Counted from the stretch's first letter, positions 44,401 through 58,206 are shown. The stretch: 64,000 nucleotides of DNA from Moringa oleifera (GCA_021397835.1 JAJFZO010000087.1:2418001-2482000); one strand, 5' to 3'. Notes: generated by a model not told the origin, from the sequence alone. Numbers and translations: made by a program.

Positions 44401-45673
44401 CTGAATCGTTGCTATCATAGAACTTCCTCCTTCTGCCTACACTAGTTTCTTTAGTATTAAAAATTGAAAATGGCCTTAAATATTTTGAGCCCACAGTACT
44501 TTCTTTAGGGTAGAGCAGCCTGTTAGGACACTACTGTAGTTTTTTTTTTTTGATAAAAGAACATGTTTGGATTTGTTGAACTTGTCAAGACAAGAAGCGG
44601 GAGCTTTCAGTTTCGGTCAAAAATTCAAAAAACGGGTGCGTGTGGATTGTTGGAAGAATGTTCAGTTTTGTCTGTACTGTTTATATTCTTGTCCAGAAGT
44701 CATATCACCGTCTTATTAACAAAAGATTGTAGCTTCAGGTGATCCTGGGAACACGAAACCAACTTAAAATACTTGAAAGCAGAAATTGAAAATTATTTCT
44801 CCATGGACTCAGTGTTTTAATTAGTGCTTTGCCGTTTGGTGCTTTGTGAATCGAAACTCATCTATAATGCCCTGCTGGATCCAACTCTTTTTCCTCTCTC
44901 TTACACAATATAATTTAAAATATTTTTTAAAAAATAATAATGCGTATTGTATATGATTCATTGATTCTATTTGAAAAGAGTTGTATTAGAGCAAAATTTA
45001 GAAAATTGACTTTTAATGCACTTAAAATATTAATTTTATGTAAAATAATTAAAAATATCATATATATATATATATATGTATGTTCAAACTAGACTAATAG
45101 ATGGTGTTATTTAAGGTAAATATTTTTTATTAATCTAAACATGTGATGAGTTTTTTTTTATATAGGATTATAAATTTATTTTTGTAATTTACAATATTAA
45201 TATGAAAAATAAAAAACAAATTAAAAATTTAATTAATTTAATTAAATAAATATAATTTTTTTAAAAAGGCCAGCACAACTCAAAACATCATACTGTGATT
45301 CAAATGTAAATGCGAGGCTTCTATCTTAAAATGTAATTTTACCCTAATTAATTAAGGCCATAAAAATGCAAAGCTTGTAACTGAAAAGTAGTCAGCCACC
45401 TACTTGATTAGAGCAGTTTCGAAAACCTACAGGCCCTAAGGAATTTCACGTATCTTTCAAGCATGAATCGCATCAATATATTATAAGTCTTAACTTGGAT
45501 TCAGTCCGTTAATGAGCTGTTCTGAAATTAATATTCTAAAGAACTGGCCGGCCTCTCTCTGCTGCGTAAGTTCGTGCGTTTGTATGCATGCGAACCCTTT
45601 AAAGCTTCCTTCCGTCTTCTGTGCCACTGAGAAAAACAAGACGGTTTGGCACCTCCATCGAATTCCAGCTGAT
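44401..45673. other. Intergenic, promoter side of the OVATE gene
   Basis: An AT-rich block at 44.9-45.26 kb includes a (TA)n run near 45.06 kb. The last 400 bp are of normal composition and act as promoter/5' UTR of the OVATE gene. No gene is seen. Confidence 0.5.
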
Positions 45674-46336
45674 ATGGCTAAGCGTTTCAAGCTGAAGTTT
45701 TCTTGTGTCATACCTTCGCTTCAATTCTGTCGATCGAAAGATCCTTCTACTTTCCCGGAAACTCCAATGCGCTCAATCCACCGGCTGTCTCCGGTGAACC
45801 CTAAGGCAGTCGAAATCAGCTACCCTAACCTCCCTGGCCCACCACCGTCTACACCAGAGCAATACCCTTTCGTCAAGCGCCACGTGTCATCCAGGCTACC
45901 ATCGAGATGTAGCGTTGATTCACCAGAGAACGCGTGTGATCAGGGCTTCTCCTCTGATGGATTCCACGGTTCCACGAAGAGCAGGATGCTGGAAGAGAAA
46001 CCCAAAGGCGAAAGTAAAGGTAAAAAGAAGAAAGTGAGCAACAAGGTGAAGAAGAGAGTAGAAAGCACGGCGGAGGAGGGGAAGGTGATGAAGGAGAGCA
46101 TGGCGGTGGTGAAGAGATCGGAGGATCCGTACGAGGACTTCAAGGGGTCGATGATCGAGATGATAATTGAGAAGCAGATGTTCGAAGCTAGCGAGCTGGA
46201 GGAGCTGTTGCGATGTTTTCTGTCACTCAATACGCCGCAGTATCATGGGGTTATCGTGGAGGCCTTCACAGATATTTGGGATGTTTTGTATTGTGATTCT
46301 CCCGTGCAACACAACGGAGTCATCAACCTACTTTAA
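45674..46336 (+). CDS. OVATE family protein (transcriptional repressor)
   Basis: Intronless, 220 residues, as is normal for the family. It starts MAKRFKLKFSCVIPSLQFCRS, followed by a Pro-rich stretch (NLPGPPPSTPEQ) and a basic Lys-rich segment (GKKKKVSNKVKKR) that may act as a nuclear signal. The C-terminal OVATE domain (about residues 150-210) contains KRSEDPYEDFKGSMIEMI, ELEELLRCFLSLN and EAFTDIWDVLYC. OVATE proteins repress transcription with TALE homeodomain partners and bind TRM proteins to control organ shape and cell division plane. The open frame extends 54 codons upstream, but family start and composition favour this ATG. Similar to the OFP6/7/8 group, subgroup uncertain. Confidence 0.93.
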   Translation: MAKRFKLKFSCVIPSLQFCRSKDPSTFPETPMRSIHRLSPVNPKAVEISYPNLPGPPPSTPEQYPFVKRHVSSRLPSRCSVDSPENACDQGFSSDGFHGSTKSRMLEEKPKGESKGKKKKVSNKVKKRVESTAEEGKVMKESMAVVKRSEDPYEDFKGSMIEMIIEKQMFEASELEELLRCFLSLNTPQYHGVIVEAFTDIWDVLYCDSPVQHNGVINLL

Positions 46337-47108
46337 CAATTCATTTGTTCTCTTTCAGGTAACATATATAGCATTTATGAGATAAAATAAGTGTCATATG
46401 TTCTAGGTTCTATTTTGTGTATAAAAAATGTTTTTGCCAATTAAAAAAAATATTTTTCTGATTGAGCTTGTGTTAATTTTTTAAAAAGAAAATAAAAGAT
46501 ATTTTTAATTTATTATGTTAATATAATGAAACAACCAAATATTATTAAAAATAATAATTATTTATATTATTTATCACATATAAACATCTTCCAAAAACAT
46601 TAACAAAACTCAAATCAATGAAAAGAAAAAAAATTGATTCTTAAATTACATATTGAACATTGATTTTTTAAAAAAGTATTAATACATAATAATTTAATAA
46701 AGTAAATAATTAAAAATTATTTTATGTTAATATAATAATTAAAAAAAAAACCTTTTATGTACTTTTCAAAAAATCAATCCAACTCAAATCAAGAAAACAT
46801 AAAACAAGTTGGTGAACTATATCACAAATCAGGAAACAGGGTGTTGTCAAAATAACAATGGCCAATTAAATTTCTATGGTCATGAGGTTGCTAGTCCCTT
46901 GGCATGAAACATAGCCCCTTCCATTTTTCTAGGAAAGTTATCTTAGCTTGTGCAGCTGCTCCACCCACCTGAGTTGGGTAACTCAAATTCATTTACAGCG
47001 ATAAGTAAGAATCACCACAACATTATCACACTGTTCTACATTTCTACATAAAAGAATTGAATTGGTATAAATACCAAAAACATTGATGTACAAGCAGATC
47101 TTGATAAG
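46337..47108. other. Intergenic, AT-rich
   Basis: The OVATE 3' UTR is followed by an AT-rich stretch (46.44-46.8 kb) and then, from the other strand, the 3' UTR of the next gene. Nothing else is recognised. Confidence 0.5.
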
Positions 47109-50100
47109 TTACTCAACCAGAAAATCCTGTTTCTCATTGCTACACTTCAGTGGAGAAGCCATATCATTCCCAAAAAATTTGACATGGCACAGCTCTCCTC
47201 CAGCCTCATCAGCAAATGTTATCTTCCTCTCCCTAGGAACTACATTTTCAGAAGCAGCAGAACTCTCCTGAATCAGCTTCTGCAATTTATCAATGAAAAC
47301 AAGGAGTGAAACATCAGAAAATATTCTATTAGTCTTTTTTTTTTTTCAAAATATACCCCTCTACCCTTTCTTTTCGGCTTTTCAAGAGTATAACAAAAGA
47401 AACAAACCATGATTTTACAAAATCGGCTGCAGTCCCTGGCCATTGTTGAAAGCCATCTTCTTGCAGTCTCCTCAGCTCTTGTTGCATTCTCAATGGCCAC
47501 ACTCATCTGCCAAAGCAAAGATAATTTAGAATACATATTCCTATGCATGCTCAGATGTAAAAGTATTAGTTTGCACTGAAGCACAAATCAGATAAGTAAC
47601 AATGATTTCGCTAGTCATCAGAAAAGGATAATGGTAAATTCTCAAAATTTAAACATCAAAAAGAGAAAAAACTAATAGAAAAAAAGAGTACTTTTTGGTA
47701 CATTCTTGTGTGACCTCTATCCTTTGCATGGAAACAACGTAACCAAAAACAGAAGCACTTAAAGGACCATTGACACTTGAGATCTTAAGTTCAATATTTA
47801 AAGAACAAAAACTATGATTCATGGCTGGTGCACCAAAACCTACATCGTCTAAAATTTAGACACACTCACTTAAATTTTCTATTTTTGATAGAATTGATTA
47901 CAGAAGTCCATATAAAAGTTCCATGTACACGTACACACACAAGAGTCAGCTGTTATGCCCTCAGGTTCATATAATAACATACCGTATCCATATTTTGCTT
48001 AGATAATCTAGCTGGAGAGGCTTCAGTTTGCAATGCTTCCTTCATAATGTCTTTGAAGGACTTCAAATCTTTTGTAAGTTTTGTTGCCAGCAATTCAACG
48101 TCATGCATCTGCCTCTGTGAGAATGCAATGGCACTCTGTGAACAACTTTGAATGGAGGCGCAACCAGTGCTTAAACGTGGCACTGACAGGGAAAGATGAG
48201 GGACCCCGGGACTGCTTTTTGGATGGGCACTTTGCTTATTACACTTTGGTCTCCTATTGATTTGCTTTCTGTTTGGTGGCACTTCAACTTTCCTGATCTG
48301 ATCAAGCCCTTCGGTCCTAAGGATCCTGTGGTTACTTTGTTGGCTAAAGTACAATTTTCCCCTGCATTCTGCAGTCATGACAACAGTAAAATACAATTAT
48401 GTAACAGTCAAAAAATAGATTTACAGAGCATTTATAAGCAAAACAAGGATGAGAAAAGGGAGCCATAGCTGGATCACCAAAATGAAACTTTTGAACTAAT
48501 TTACACTTAAACACTAGTTCCTTCTACCATCAAAATCCGATCTGAGAGCAAAGAGCATGATTTGTTTCACTATCACAGTGTAGGACACTCTTAGTATCAT
48601 CTAAAACATTTCATAGCAAGAATTGGATTGCATGAAACACAAAGATCCTAATCTAAAAACATCATTTTATACACTTACTGGAATTTTTGCTATCATGCAA
48701 CTCAGTTTTCTCCATAGCTTTGCACAGTTTTTCTTGAGAAGATGGTGAAATAGCCTGCAAGTGATAGCAATTAATGAAAAAATAACTTCAAGCAACAAAT
48801 AAATTGAACCCAAAAACATTATGTATATTACACACCTTTCTTTTGGAAAACAACCTTTCTGGTTGATGGTGCAGTTTCATGCTTAAGTAATCTCCAAGCC
48901 TTGGCAATGTTGCAAGCCCATCAGAAGCATCATAGGATTGGCTTACTGAGGACATTTCTTTAATTGCATCAAGACATTGCAGGGATAGTGATTGCTTCTC
49001 CGTAATTGGAGAGTCTTGATTAAGAGAAACCGAACAGCTATCAGGAGCTGAATCTGAATTTGGATGCACTGATGAGTTAAATTTACTAAATTGGCTGTCA
49101 ATAGCAGAAGGTAAATCATCCTTATTACCATCCTCAGACAAGCATGCACCATCCAAATTACAGGATTCCAAGCATTGAAGCCGATCAACAGTGGTTCTAT
49201 CAGGTGCTTGAATCTGGATTTCATGGCTAGTTTCCCATGACGTCTCTTTCATGGAAGAAAAGTTTTGGAAGGCATCATGTATATCACAGTTATCCCTTGT
49301 TGGAGTTTCTGGTGAGACACAATAGGGAAGTGCGTAAATGACATGACATTCTTCCTTGAATTTTGATATGGGCAACTCTGAATACTGTTGAGTTGTCATT
49401 TCTGAATCATCTACCTTTATCATCTCCCAACCAGACACACCATTACCATAAACAGACTCAGGATCAACATAATCCACATATTCAAAGGATGCATCATCGA
49501 CAGAACAGCATTGAGGCATTTTTGTTGGAGATATTGAAATCTCTGTCTCCAAAACAATGGTTGTCTCTGGCACTGAAGGCAGTTGACTAGGCATCTCTGC
49601 ACTATCTACCTTTATAATCTCCCAACCAGAAACGCCAACATCAAAAACTGACATAGGATCCACACAGTCTCTAAATTCATAGGATTCCTTGTTCACATGG
49701 CAGCACTGAGGCTGTTTTGTTGGAGAGGTTGACGCCTGTGACCCCAAACCATTGGCTGTCTCAGGCACTTCAATTGATCCCTCTGTAAAAGAACCTAATT
49801 GTTCATTACAGCCAAGAGATAAATCAGCAGAAGCACTGGTCATACCCTGACAATCTGGGTAATCTGATTCTGAAACCTCAACTTTAATGCAGAGAGGAAC
49901 AGGTGAATCCCCAGTAGCTAAATCTTGATCAGCATGGATGTACTCGGATTTAACCATGTATATGGCAGATTGTGGTGAAGTAGAGGGATAACTCTTCATA
50001 TTCTTCTTCCCCTTCTTTCTCTTAGCCAGCTTCATCTTATAACTGCTGAGAAGCTCTTCAAAATCACTTTCATCATCCCCAGGTTGAAAATCAGGGTACT

Positions 50101-50524
50101 CTTGTTTCCCGCAAGGGGAAGGTTTTGCAGTTTCTCTACTTGAATCACCAGAATGTTTCCTTTTCTTTCCCTTGCATCTTTCCTTAATCTGTTTCAATGT
50201 CATATTACTGAAGCTAAGATCATCCATACTGGTTTTCCTTTCATTAGCCTCACAATCACACTCATAAGCATATGGTTTTTCCATTGTGATCGAACACGGG
50301 CTTTCAGGCTTGTTCATACCACAGTCAACCTGCATGCCGCCAAACAGAAGTCTCGGCCGGAATGTTGGGAGTGTATCATCACTATTCTTATCTCCATATA
50401 TATCCTTCATGCTTCTAAATCTGACTGCTGGCCTTCCACGATTATCCACATTCAGAACTTTTTCCACTGAACCCCCTTTAATAGCCTGAATAAAGTGAAA
50501 ATGATGGCGACTCCTTAGCTCCAT
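47109..50524 (-). CDS. Uncharacterised nuclear-looking protein, 806 residues
   Basis: I do not recognise this family. Exons in coding order: 50524-48836, 48754-48679, 48368-47983, 47506-47408, 47279-47109; all junctions keep phase. The N-terminus MELRSRHHFHFIQAIKGGSV is followed by GRPAVRFRSMKDIYGDKN. Near residues 115-180 are Lys/Arg clusters (KERCKGKKRKHSGD, KLAKRKKGKKNMKSY) that look like nuclear localisation signals. The middle is acidic, Ser/Cys-rich and probably disordered, with two similar segments ending GVSGWEIIKVD and GVSGWEMIKVD. The C-terminal quarter is more ordered: an amphipathic stretch (DVELLATKLTKDLKSFKDIM), ENATRAEETARRWLSTMARD, and RKITFADEAGGELCHVKFF. No enzyme motif is seen. 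A non-coding first exon probably lies at 51222-51380. Confidence 0.8.
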
Positions 50525-50584
50525 CAGATAAAATCGAAGTTAATATTTTCTTGCTACTGCATTAGATGGGATGATTTCCTGTAA

Positions 50585-51221
50585 CATTCAGAAATTTTAA
50601 TCACTAAGAAACTAATAGTAATACATCAAATTGACCACAGAAACTACACGCAGCCATATAAAATACATTTGATCTTGAGTTCATTATGGTGATCACAATC
50701 TCACTAAACCAAACACTGGGCTTGAGCCAAGAGTTTCAACTAACTTTTCACACAAATTTAAATACCAATAAGTCATGAACATTTCCTGCAAACAGCATAC
50801 TGACCCAAACAAAAAAGAAAACTAAACAAGAACAACAAAATCTCAATGCATATAACTTTATAATACAAATTTCCAAAATCTAGCAGTCGATAGTATGCAT
50901 GTGGAGCTCCTATATTAACGAATGAAACAATAGCATAAACTAAGAGAGAGAAGTTTTAAACAAATTGCATTTATGACTATAATCGTTCAAATAATAGGTA
51001 GCAGCTCCATAATCCCCAATATGAAACCCCAGCTTCAATTTGAAAATTGAAATACAGACCATAAATCGCATCATACAATAAAATTAGGTCCGCAATTTGC
51101 AGATCTAGCTCTTAGATCAATTACCGACTCATTATTTAAAGATACAAACTCCAAATGGTTTCACAGCTTAAAAAACGACCCTAAAGAAAAAAGTATAGAT
51201 TGACAAGAGAAACTCACCTAA
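50585..51221 (-). other. Probable 5' UTR intron of the 806-residue protein gene
   Basis: On the minus strand a leader ending CCAGATTTAG|GTGAGTTTC (donor near 51221) and an acceptor TGAATGTTACAG|GAAATC (near 50585) enclose T-rich sequence without coding potential, just upstream of the start codon. The presumed first exon continues to about 51.38 kb, with a GA/CT repeat at 51.33-51.35 kb. Confidence 0.5.
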
Positions 51222-51429
51222 ATCTGGAGCAGTCGGCCGAAATCGAGTGGGATTGAAAAGAAAACGCTGGCTTGAGTAGCTCCTGTGAAGGGAGATTCAC
51301 CGAGATGGAGAGATTAAGATGAGAGAGATAGAGAGAGAGAGACAGTGAGAGTAAGCTAAGAAGTGGCTCGTGAAATAATAAGACTAGGGTTATGGTTCGC
51401 GCCAGAAATATTTGGCGGGAACTTGGGGA

Positions 51430-52437
51430 CGCTGCCGATATTAAATTTATGGGAACTATCGCCTGCTAGTAGTGTCTACAGTCCAAAGAGTTGATCCGCT
51501 CGAGAATACCGTTGATATCGCTCTGGAGTCTGACAAGAGGGTGATTAAAAAATCCATTGTCAAGTCAAAAGCTGGGCCAGGATCCAATGAGCTACCACCT
51601 TATGTGGGCCATTGAAGGCCCACATCCCTTGTTTATTTTTTTATTCTTCTTTGTCAGGATTGTTGTCTGGCCCAAGAGGCTCCTTTTGTAAAATTTGACC
51701 TTTATTATTTTCCCCCTTCGCAATTTTGAAGTAATTCTGTGTAAATAAAAAAGAAATTTAAAATTATATCAAATTTTTTATTTATAATTTAATATATCAA
51801 TTTAATTAATTATACGTTCAATATTTTAATTTTATGTATTTAAATTTTGATAAAAAATTAAAGATATTTAAATTATAAAAGTTATGCGATAAATTTTAAC
51901 TTAAAATTTTTTATAAATATAAAAAATTCAAACTACCATTATAAAAATAATTATAATTTTTTAATATAAAAAATATATTTTTAAAATTTATATTCTCAAA
52001 ATTTTAAATTTTTGTAAAAGATAATTCATGAATCAAGAATTGTTCAAAATTGAATGATAGATTCAAAATCTAAATATAATATTGTTTGAATCTTTTTTTA
52101 AATATTTCAACAATAAAAAATATTTTGGTTTTTTACAATAATTTAAATCAAGTTCTAATTTAAACCAAATAAAAAATTAAATGTATAATTATCCAATTAA
52201 TACATTAAAATTTAAAATAAAAATAAATATAGTTAAAAAAATTATCATTACTCTAATTTTAATTTATCCAATATCTATCCTTTCTTTTAGTTAAAACTTG
52301 AGTGTCCTTTTATGTGATATACAAGACAATGGAGTTCAATATTCACAGCTAGACAAACAGGCAATTGGGTAATCACCATTTGATTTTGTCCAAATGAGAG
52401 AAACATAGTCTAGGTTTTACTTAAATATCTTGTAAAT

Positions 52438-52471
<34 letters not shown>

Positions 52472-55200
52472 TGTATATTTTGATTTTAGTTATTAAAAAT
52501 TTGTTTTTATAATTATCCTTATAATTAAAAAATATAAAGCGTGAGATCTAAAATCATGGTTTTTTAATAATGCTTTGATTTAATACATATGGAACCTGAT
52601 TATTGTATACAGAATTACTTTTTACTGTTTGATTTACATTTTCTTTATTTAGTGATTTTAAAATGCATTTACAATATTTAGTGATTTAAAATTTAAGAAC
52701 TAAAATGCTATGTGAATCAAATCTTACAGTTCATGTTGTTAAAAAAATTGCATGTTAAACAAAACACAATATTTTATTTTTTTGTATTTTATAATAAATC
52801 CTCAAATTTTTAGAGATAATTTTAAATAAAAATACATACCAATATTTCAAAATAAATGATATTTATAATTTAGTATAAATTAATATGATGTAGTATTTAT
52901 GTCCGTAAAATAAAAATAGATTTAAAATCAATATATATATATGTAACCATAAAAAATTGTATTAATTTTACTATGGTTTTTTATTTTATTTTTTATTTTT
53001 TTGAAAAATTTTGTTTAAACAAAGAATCATTTTAAAAAAACGATGCTAAGGAAGTTGGATTTGGCAAGAACAAAATAACATCATGATGTTTAGTCACAAG
53101 CTGGTAAAAGATTTGCTACGAGAGGTTGATGTAAGTCAAGATTTATTGCAATATATTTATTTTTTATAAGTTATCAATCATTTTGTTATTATTTATTTTA
53201 TAATGTAAAATATTTTATTTTAATTTTTAAAATATTTATTTTTTTGATTTTAAGATATTTAATTTTTTATTATAAGATATTTATTTTTTCTTTAATATTA
53301 TTTAAAGTATGAATTTTATTGTTGTATTAAAACAATTGTAAAGTTGTTTGCTCCTCTTCAGTTTTTTTGAGAACATGAGAACTTATCAAAAATTTTCGTA
53401 GAATTTATATATAATTTATCAATCAATCATTTCATATTGATTCTAACATTTTCATTATACTAAAGTTCATGCTCTGATGGAAATAATGTATCCGTCATTA
53501 TACAAATTTATTTAAAAAATTAAAAACTTATTTTATTTTGAATCTCACCTTTTTTTTTTATGAAATTCGTATATATAATGCCACAATCGTGGTGGTAAGA
53601 AGTTTTGAATGGTTGGTGAAGAATCATTTCTTCCACTAGGTTTATAATAACTTAATTTTTATTTTCTTCGTTATTGACTGTAAACCTTCTTTAATTTGAT
53701 TTCATTATTTCATGAAAACATCAAAATTTGTTATCTTGTCGTATTTATTTTGATTAAATAAAGTTCATTTGGTTTAAAAGAAATGTTCTTCATTATTGGA
53801 GCATGATTTGGTCAAATGCAATTGCTAAATTTGCTTTCCACAAGTATCAATATTTTTTAATACAAATAATGAAATGTCGCTTCATATTTGTCTTAGGAAA
53901 AAAAAATGATAGTGATATTATAATATGTAGAAAATAAAATGTAAGACAAATGCATATGGTGAAATAAAAACAAATAGGGTAAACATCATTTAAAACTCTG
54001 AGTTTAACCCTCTTTCTCCAATTAAACACTAACTTTCAAAATGTATCCAAACAGGCATTGATTTATTGATTTTGTTTAAATTAAACATTGACTCAAAATA
54101 ATTAATAAAAAATTAATAATTTTTTTATTATTAAAAATAACTAAAAACTTCTCAAATAGATTTTACACTTTATTTTGATTTTATTTCTCAAATTTAAATT
54201 TTAACTAATTAACTATTTTTTATGAATTTTTTAAAATTTTTAATGGTATATTTTTTAGGAAAAATATTTTTAATACTTAAAAAAATTTAAACTTTTTTAT
54301 GATGATAGTTTAAATATTTTATTACATCCATAAAAAATTATAAGTTAAAATTCGTTGTAAAATATCTCTAATTTGAATATTTTTAATATTTAAAAATTTT
54401 AATATAATTTAATTTTGAAAAAATTAAAATCCTAAGGTTTGTTTGGATACTTTTTGAAAGTAAAGGTTTGATTAGGGAGAGAAGATAAAATTCAAGATTT
54501 TAAATGATATTTACCCAAACAAATATAAAACATCGGGCTAATTTATAAAATTTATTCATAAAATACAATACATATTTTCAATAAAAAGCAATATATATAT
54601 AAAACAATACAACTTTATATGGTAAAGTCAAAGAAATAATTTTGACCTTAAAATTTATGAATTTCAGAAAAATTACAAGATTTACCGGTTTAACGTGAAA
54701 TTAACACAAAACTTTTGTTTTTGTCTAATTAGTCCGTTCACTAACACGGCCATGACAGAAAATTACCAACTATATTATTAACTTCATATATGGAATGGAA
54801 AAAAAATCATTCTATACAAACAAATGCAATGCAAGGAAAAAATAATTTTGGCGCTTTTAGCAAAATTAATTAATTAATGATTAAGATGTGTCCCATTGCA
54901 TCATTCTAAATTTGGTTTTTTAATATAAGTTATCAACAAATATTAAAAATTAAAAATTAAAATCATATTATATATTGAATAATTAATTTCGATTGTCATT
55001 AGATGCAGTGCAAAATTACGTGATATTTCATATTATAAAAAGATTATAAATAAAAATAATGTAATTGACAACTACCATATTGATTACACAGTGTTTAACA
55101 AGGGGTCTTAAAATTTTGGTTGACTTGAGAAGGAAATTAAATTCAGGAAAATATACAGATTTTAAATTTTAGAAAAAAAATAAAACGAAGAACTTTCTAG
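51430..55200. other. Long AT-rich intergenic region
   Basis: About 3.8 kb without a gene, dominated by A/T. It contains two regions of the dispersed AT-rich repeat in opposite orientation (about 51.83-52.17 kb and 54.06-54.44 kb) and a TA/CA microsatellite. A few less AT-rich islands (53.03-53.13, 53.58-53.65 kb) show no coding motif. Confidence 0.6.
52438..52472. repeat. Compound (TA)n(CA)n microsatellite
   Basis: A pure TA run of about ten units passes directly into a CA run of about six units. Such compound tracts are usually length-polymorphic. Confidence 0.9.
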
Positions 55201-55260
55201 AAAGTCTGACGACGGCAGTTGGATTAGGGCGCGGTACCGTGTCGGAAACCGAACAGAATT

Positions 55261-55316
55261 TATAAAGAGGAAAACAATCAAACCCTCGGTCTCTCTTTCT
55301 CTCTCTCTCTCTCTTC
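55261..55316 (+). promoter_or_regulatory. TATA box and CT-rich leader of OEP24
   Basis: TATAAA at 55261-55266 is followed within about 25 bp by a CT-repeat leader (55288-55316), ending 41 bp before the start codon. Short TATA-to-ATG spacing and a pyrimidine leader are common in plant housekeeping genes. Confidence 0.65.
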
Positions 55317-55357
55317 TCCGCCATTATTGTGCAGCTGTCTCTCTCTTTTCTGGCGAA

Positions 55358-58206
55358 ATGAAGGCGTCACTGAAGGGCAGGTATGAGGTGGACAAGAGCT
55401 GTGCGGCCGCTATTCTAGCCTTCAACGCCGGCGATGTCAAGCTCCGGGCGACCATGAGTGATGCTACTCTCGTCAAGGGACCCAGCTTGAGCGGCTTGGT
55501 TCTGGGCGTCGAGAAGCCCGGCTTCTTCATCGTTGACTATAATGTTCCCAGAAAGGTACTGTCCCAAAACTCTTGGAAGTAGCTCTACAGCTGTTTGTTC
55601 ACGAAAAGGAAATTGATAGAAGAGAAAATTTGGGTTTTCATTTCTACCACAGAAACGGTTGTTTTTAGAAGGTCAAGTGCTCATTTCGTTTATCAGGCAT
55701 CAAATGAAGCGATACTTTTTGTTCCCGAGGCATATTTTTGTTTTTAATATACATTTTCGTTGATATTATTGTGTATTGTGCTGTAGGATTTTAGGTTTCA
55801 GTTTATGAACACCGTTAGGGTTGCACAGAAACCCTTGAATTTGACTTACATTCACAGCAGAGGTGATAATCGAACAATACTGGAAGGAACTCTTGCGTTT
55901 GATTCTGCAAACAAGGTGTCAGCTAATTACATGCTTGGTACGGGAAATTGCAAGTTGAAGTATACCTACGTGCATGGAAGGGTCAATACTTTTGACTCAT
56001 GCTATGATTTGGGAAAGAGCTCATGGGATTTTGCGGTGTCACGGAAGGTTTTTGATGATGATGTGTTTAAGGCTTCATATCAGACAACCAGCAAGGCTTT
56101 GGGTTTGGAGTGGTCAAGGACTTCCATGTTGAATGGGTCGTTCAAGGTATATGTATTTACAATTGTTGTCCCTTATGGATTATTAGTTATTACATGCATC
56201 TTAACTGTTATTGTTGGAAGCTGGGCGTTTGTTGCGATATGTGCTTGACTACAGGTTCTAGTATTAGTTGATCAGCTTTATATAACATGAGTTATATTGA
56301 GTTTTGCAACTTACTGCTCTATTTTGAAATCTGAGACACCAATTTACTGGAAGAACGTATCGAGTTTTTCTACATGTTAATGTGTTTCCTCAATTTGGTA
56401 TCTGGACATGCCAGCGGATTGCCTTGAAACAATCTTACTCTGTGTAACTTCTAATTGTTTAAGTTAATATGGTTCATCGGTATGAACTATTAATTGATTT
56501 TATAGGAAAAACTCTCTGGATTAGCAGCTTTTCAACATTTATCACAAAGGTCCTCTAATATCTAGCATTGCTGTTGTAGTTTCATTATTTTTTGGCTTTG
56601 TCTGTGCTTATTGATTCTTTCGAAATCACATTTTGTTTTAACGCTGATACTTCAGATTGTTCGCCTTCAACAAAAGTGTAATTGCTTTCCTTGAATTGAC
56701 AGAGCAAGCTCTTCTTGTTTTACCTACCACTTTTTAGATTTTGTAGATCAAAATATGTAAATAAATATGTTGTGAAATTCAACTTGTATAATGAACATCT
56801 GAAATATTAATCTGATCAGATTGATTCCTGCCCTTGGGTTGCATTCTCTTTAATCTGACTTTGATTGGGTTTATAAATGCTGGACACTGGGGTCAGTCCG
56901 GGAATACAATAGGAAATTTCAGGAAGATGTTAGACCTTCAACTTTATAAGGATTTTCAAGTATAACAGGTACATGAACTGTCTTGTATCAAAAGCCTCAA
57001 AATTGGTGGCTTGGACTGCTTTCCAGGATAAGTGGTCTGCTGTCTTGATTTTATTTTTCAGTTGTGGACCTTGATATTCCCTGGAAATGAGGTGGTCTTA
57101 ATTTGAAAATTAGTTAGAATAACTGGTCAAAATTATTGAATCTAGCATGTTTAGTTCTATGATCTTGAAACTGTTAGGTTGGAACAATCCAATTGACAAG
57201 TTGCTTGATAAGTTTGCTCTCTCATTTATCTGTTAAACACAATGATGCTCAGGAAGTATGACCGATAACTATGTTCGTGTGTGTTTATGTGAGTGGTATT
57301 GATTCAAATAAGGGTTTCCGTTGAGAAAAGGCTTTTGTTCTTTCCAGTATGAAATGGGATGCACAGATGTCTTTGTTTTTGTCATTTGTCAAAGAAAATG
57401 GGAGTTGTACTGGGAGTCAAGTTATGCCTCCTTGATATCTACTAACTTGGATATCCATGATTTAGATGAGTATTCCAGTTCCTATGACATTGATACATTT
57501 ATCTTGGAGATGTTTGAAATGATACTGTAGGTGGCATTGGTATTGTTTGTTTGTGATGTTGGAAATGTATCAGTGGTTGATGAGGTTGGGTGTCATGATA
57601 GAGGCAGTTACCCCAATTATGGAACCATTGTGTAAACTGAGTCAAGTCAGTTGTCATGTCTAAGGTAAAGTTGGGGTGAGTTTTTATAGTGGCATTGGTG
57701 GTGGTGGTGGTGGCAAGGGAAAGAGGACTGTGGCTGTGGCTGTGGCTGTGGCACTTTTGTTGTACTTCACTGGTTTTGACCTTTAATTTTTAGTCTAGTC
57801 CTGTGATTTCCAAAAGTTCAATTATTTTTGTGATTTGTTGTTCTTGATGTAGAGCAATTATAGCTGTACACTAGCTATAAATGCAATGTTATTGGGTACC
57901 TCCTGCAGCTTCTACCCTAGTTGTGGTGCTTCAAATGTGATGTAACTTCAACTAGTTGTATCTCTGATGAAACATCACTTTTGTACATCACCGATGTGTG
58001 GTTGTGCTGGTCTTTTGACTATATGACTTTTGGGTCAATGTTTGTTGCCTCATGCTTTTCAAGATTCCAAAACTTTCCTTCTTCCAATGTCATGATGTTC
58101 TAATTTGATCTTCTATTTCTTGCAGATATCAGCATCCGTCAATTTGGATGAAGATTTGAAGATGCCAAAATTAAGTGCTGAGAGTTCATGGAACTTTGAG
58201 ATGTAA
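55358..58206 (+). CDS. OEP24: Outer envelope pore protein 24 (OEP24)
   Basis: Exons: 55358-55555, 55787-56146, 58126-58206; 212 residues, the normal OEP24 length. The sequence begins [20 protein letters not shown] and includes [14 protein letters not shown], a [20 protein letters not shown] segment and the end [12 protein letters not shown]. There is no transit peptide; the alternation of hydrophobic residues and lack of helical membrane segments fit a beta-barrel. OEP24 forms a general solute pore for triose phosphates, sugar phosphates, ATP and dicarboxylates in the outer envelope of plastids. Intron 2 is long (about 2 kb) and carries simple repeats. Confidence 0.93.
57694..57753. repeat. 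(GGT)n and (TGTGGC)n repeats in OEP24 intron 2
   Basis: A run of TGG triplets near 57696-57713 is followed 15 bp later by four copies of a TGTGGC hexamer (about 57729-57752). Both lie within intron 2 and are not coding. Confidence 0.85.

Noticed and set aside
45512..45673. N-terminal extension of the OVATE protein
   Set aside because: The open frame continues upstream but is Cys/Leu-rich leader sequence; OVATE relatives begin at MAKRFKLKF.
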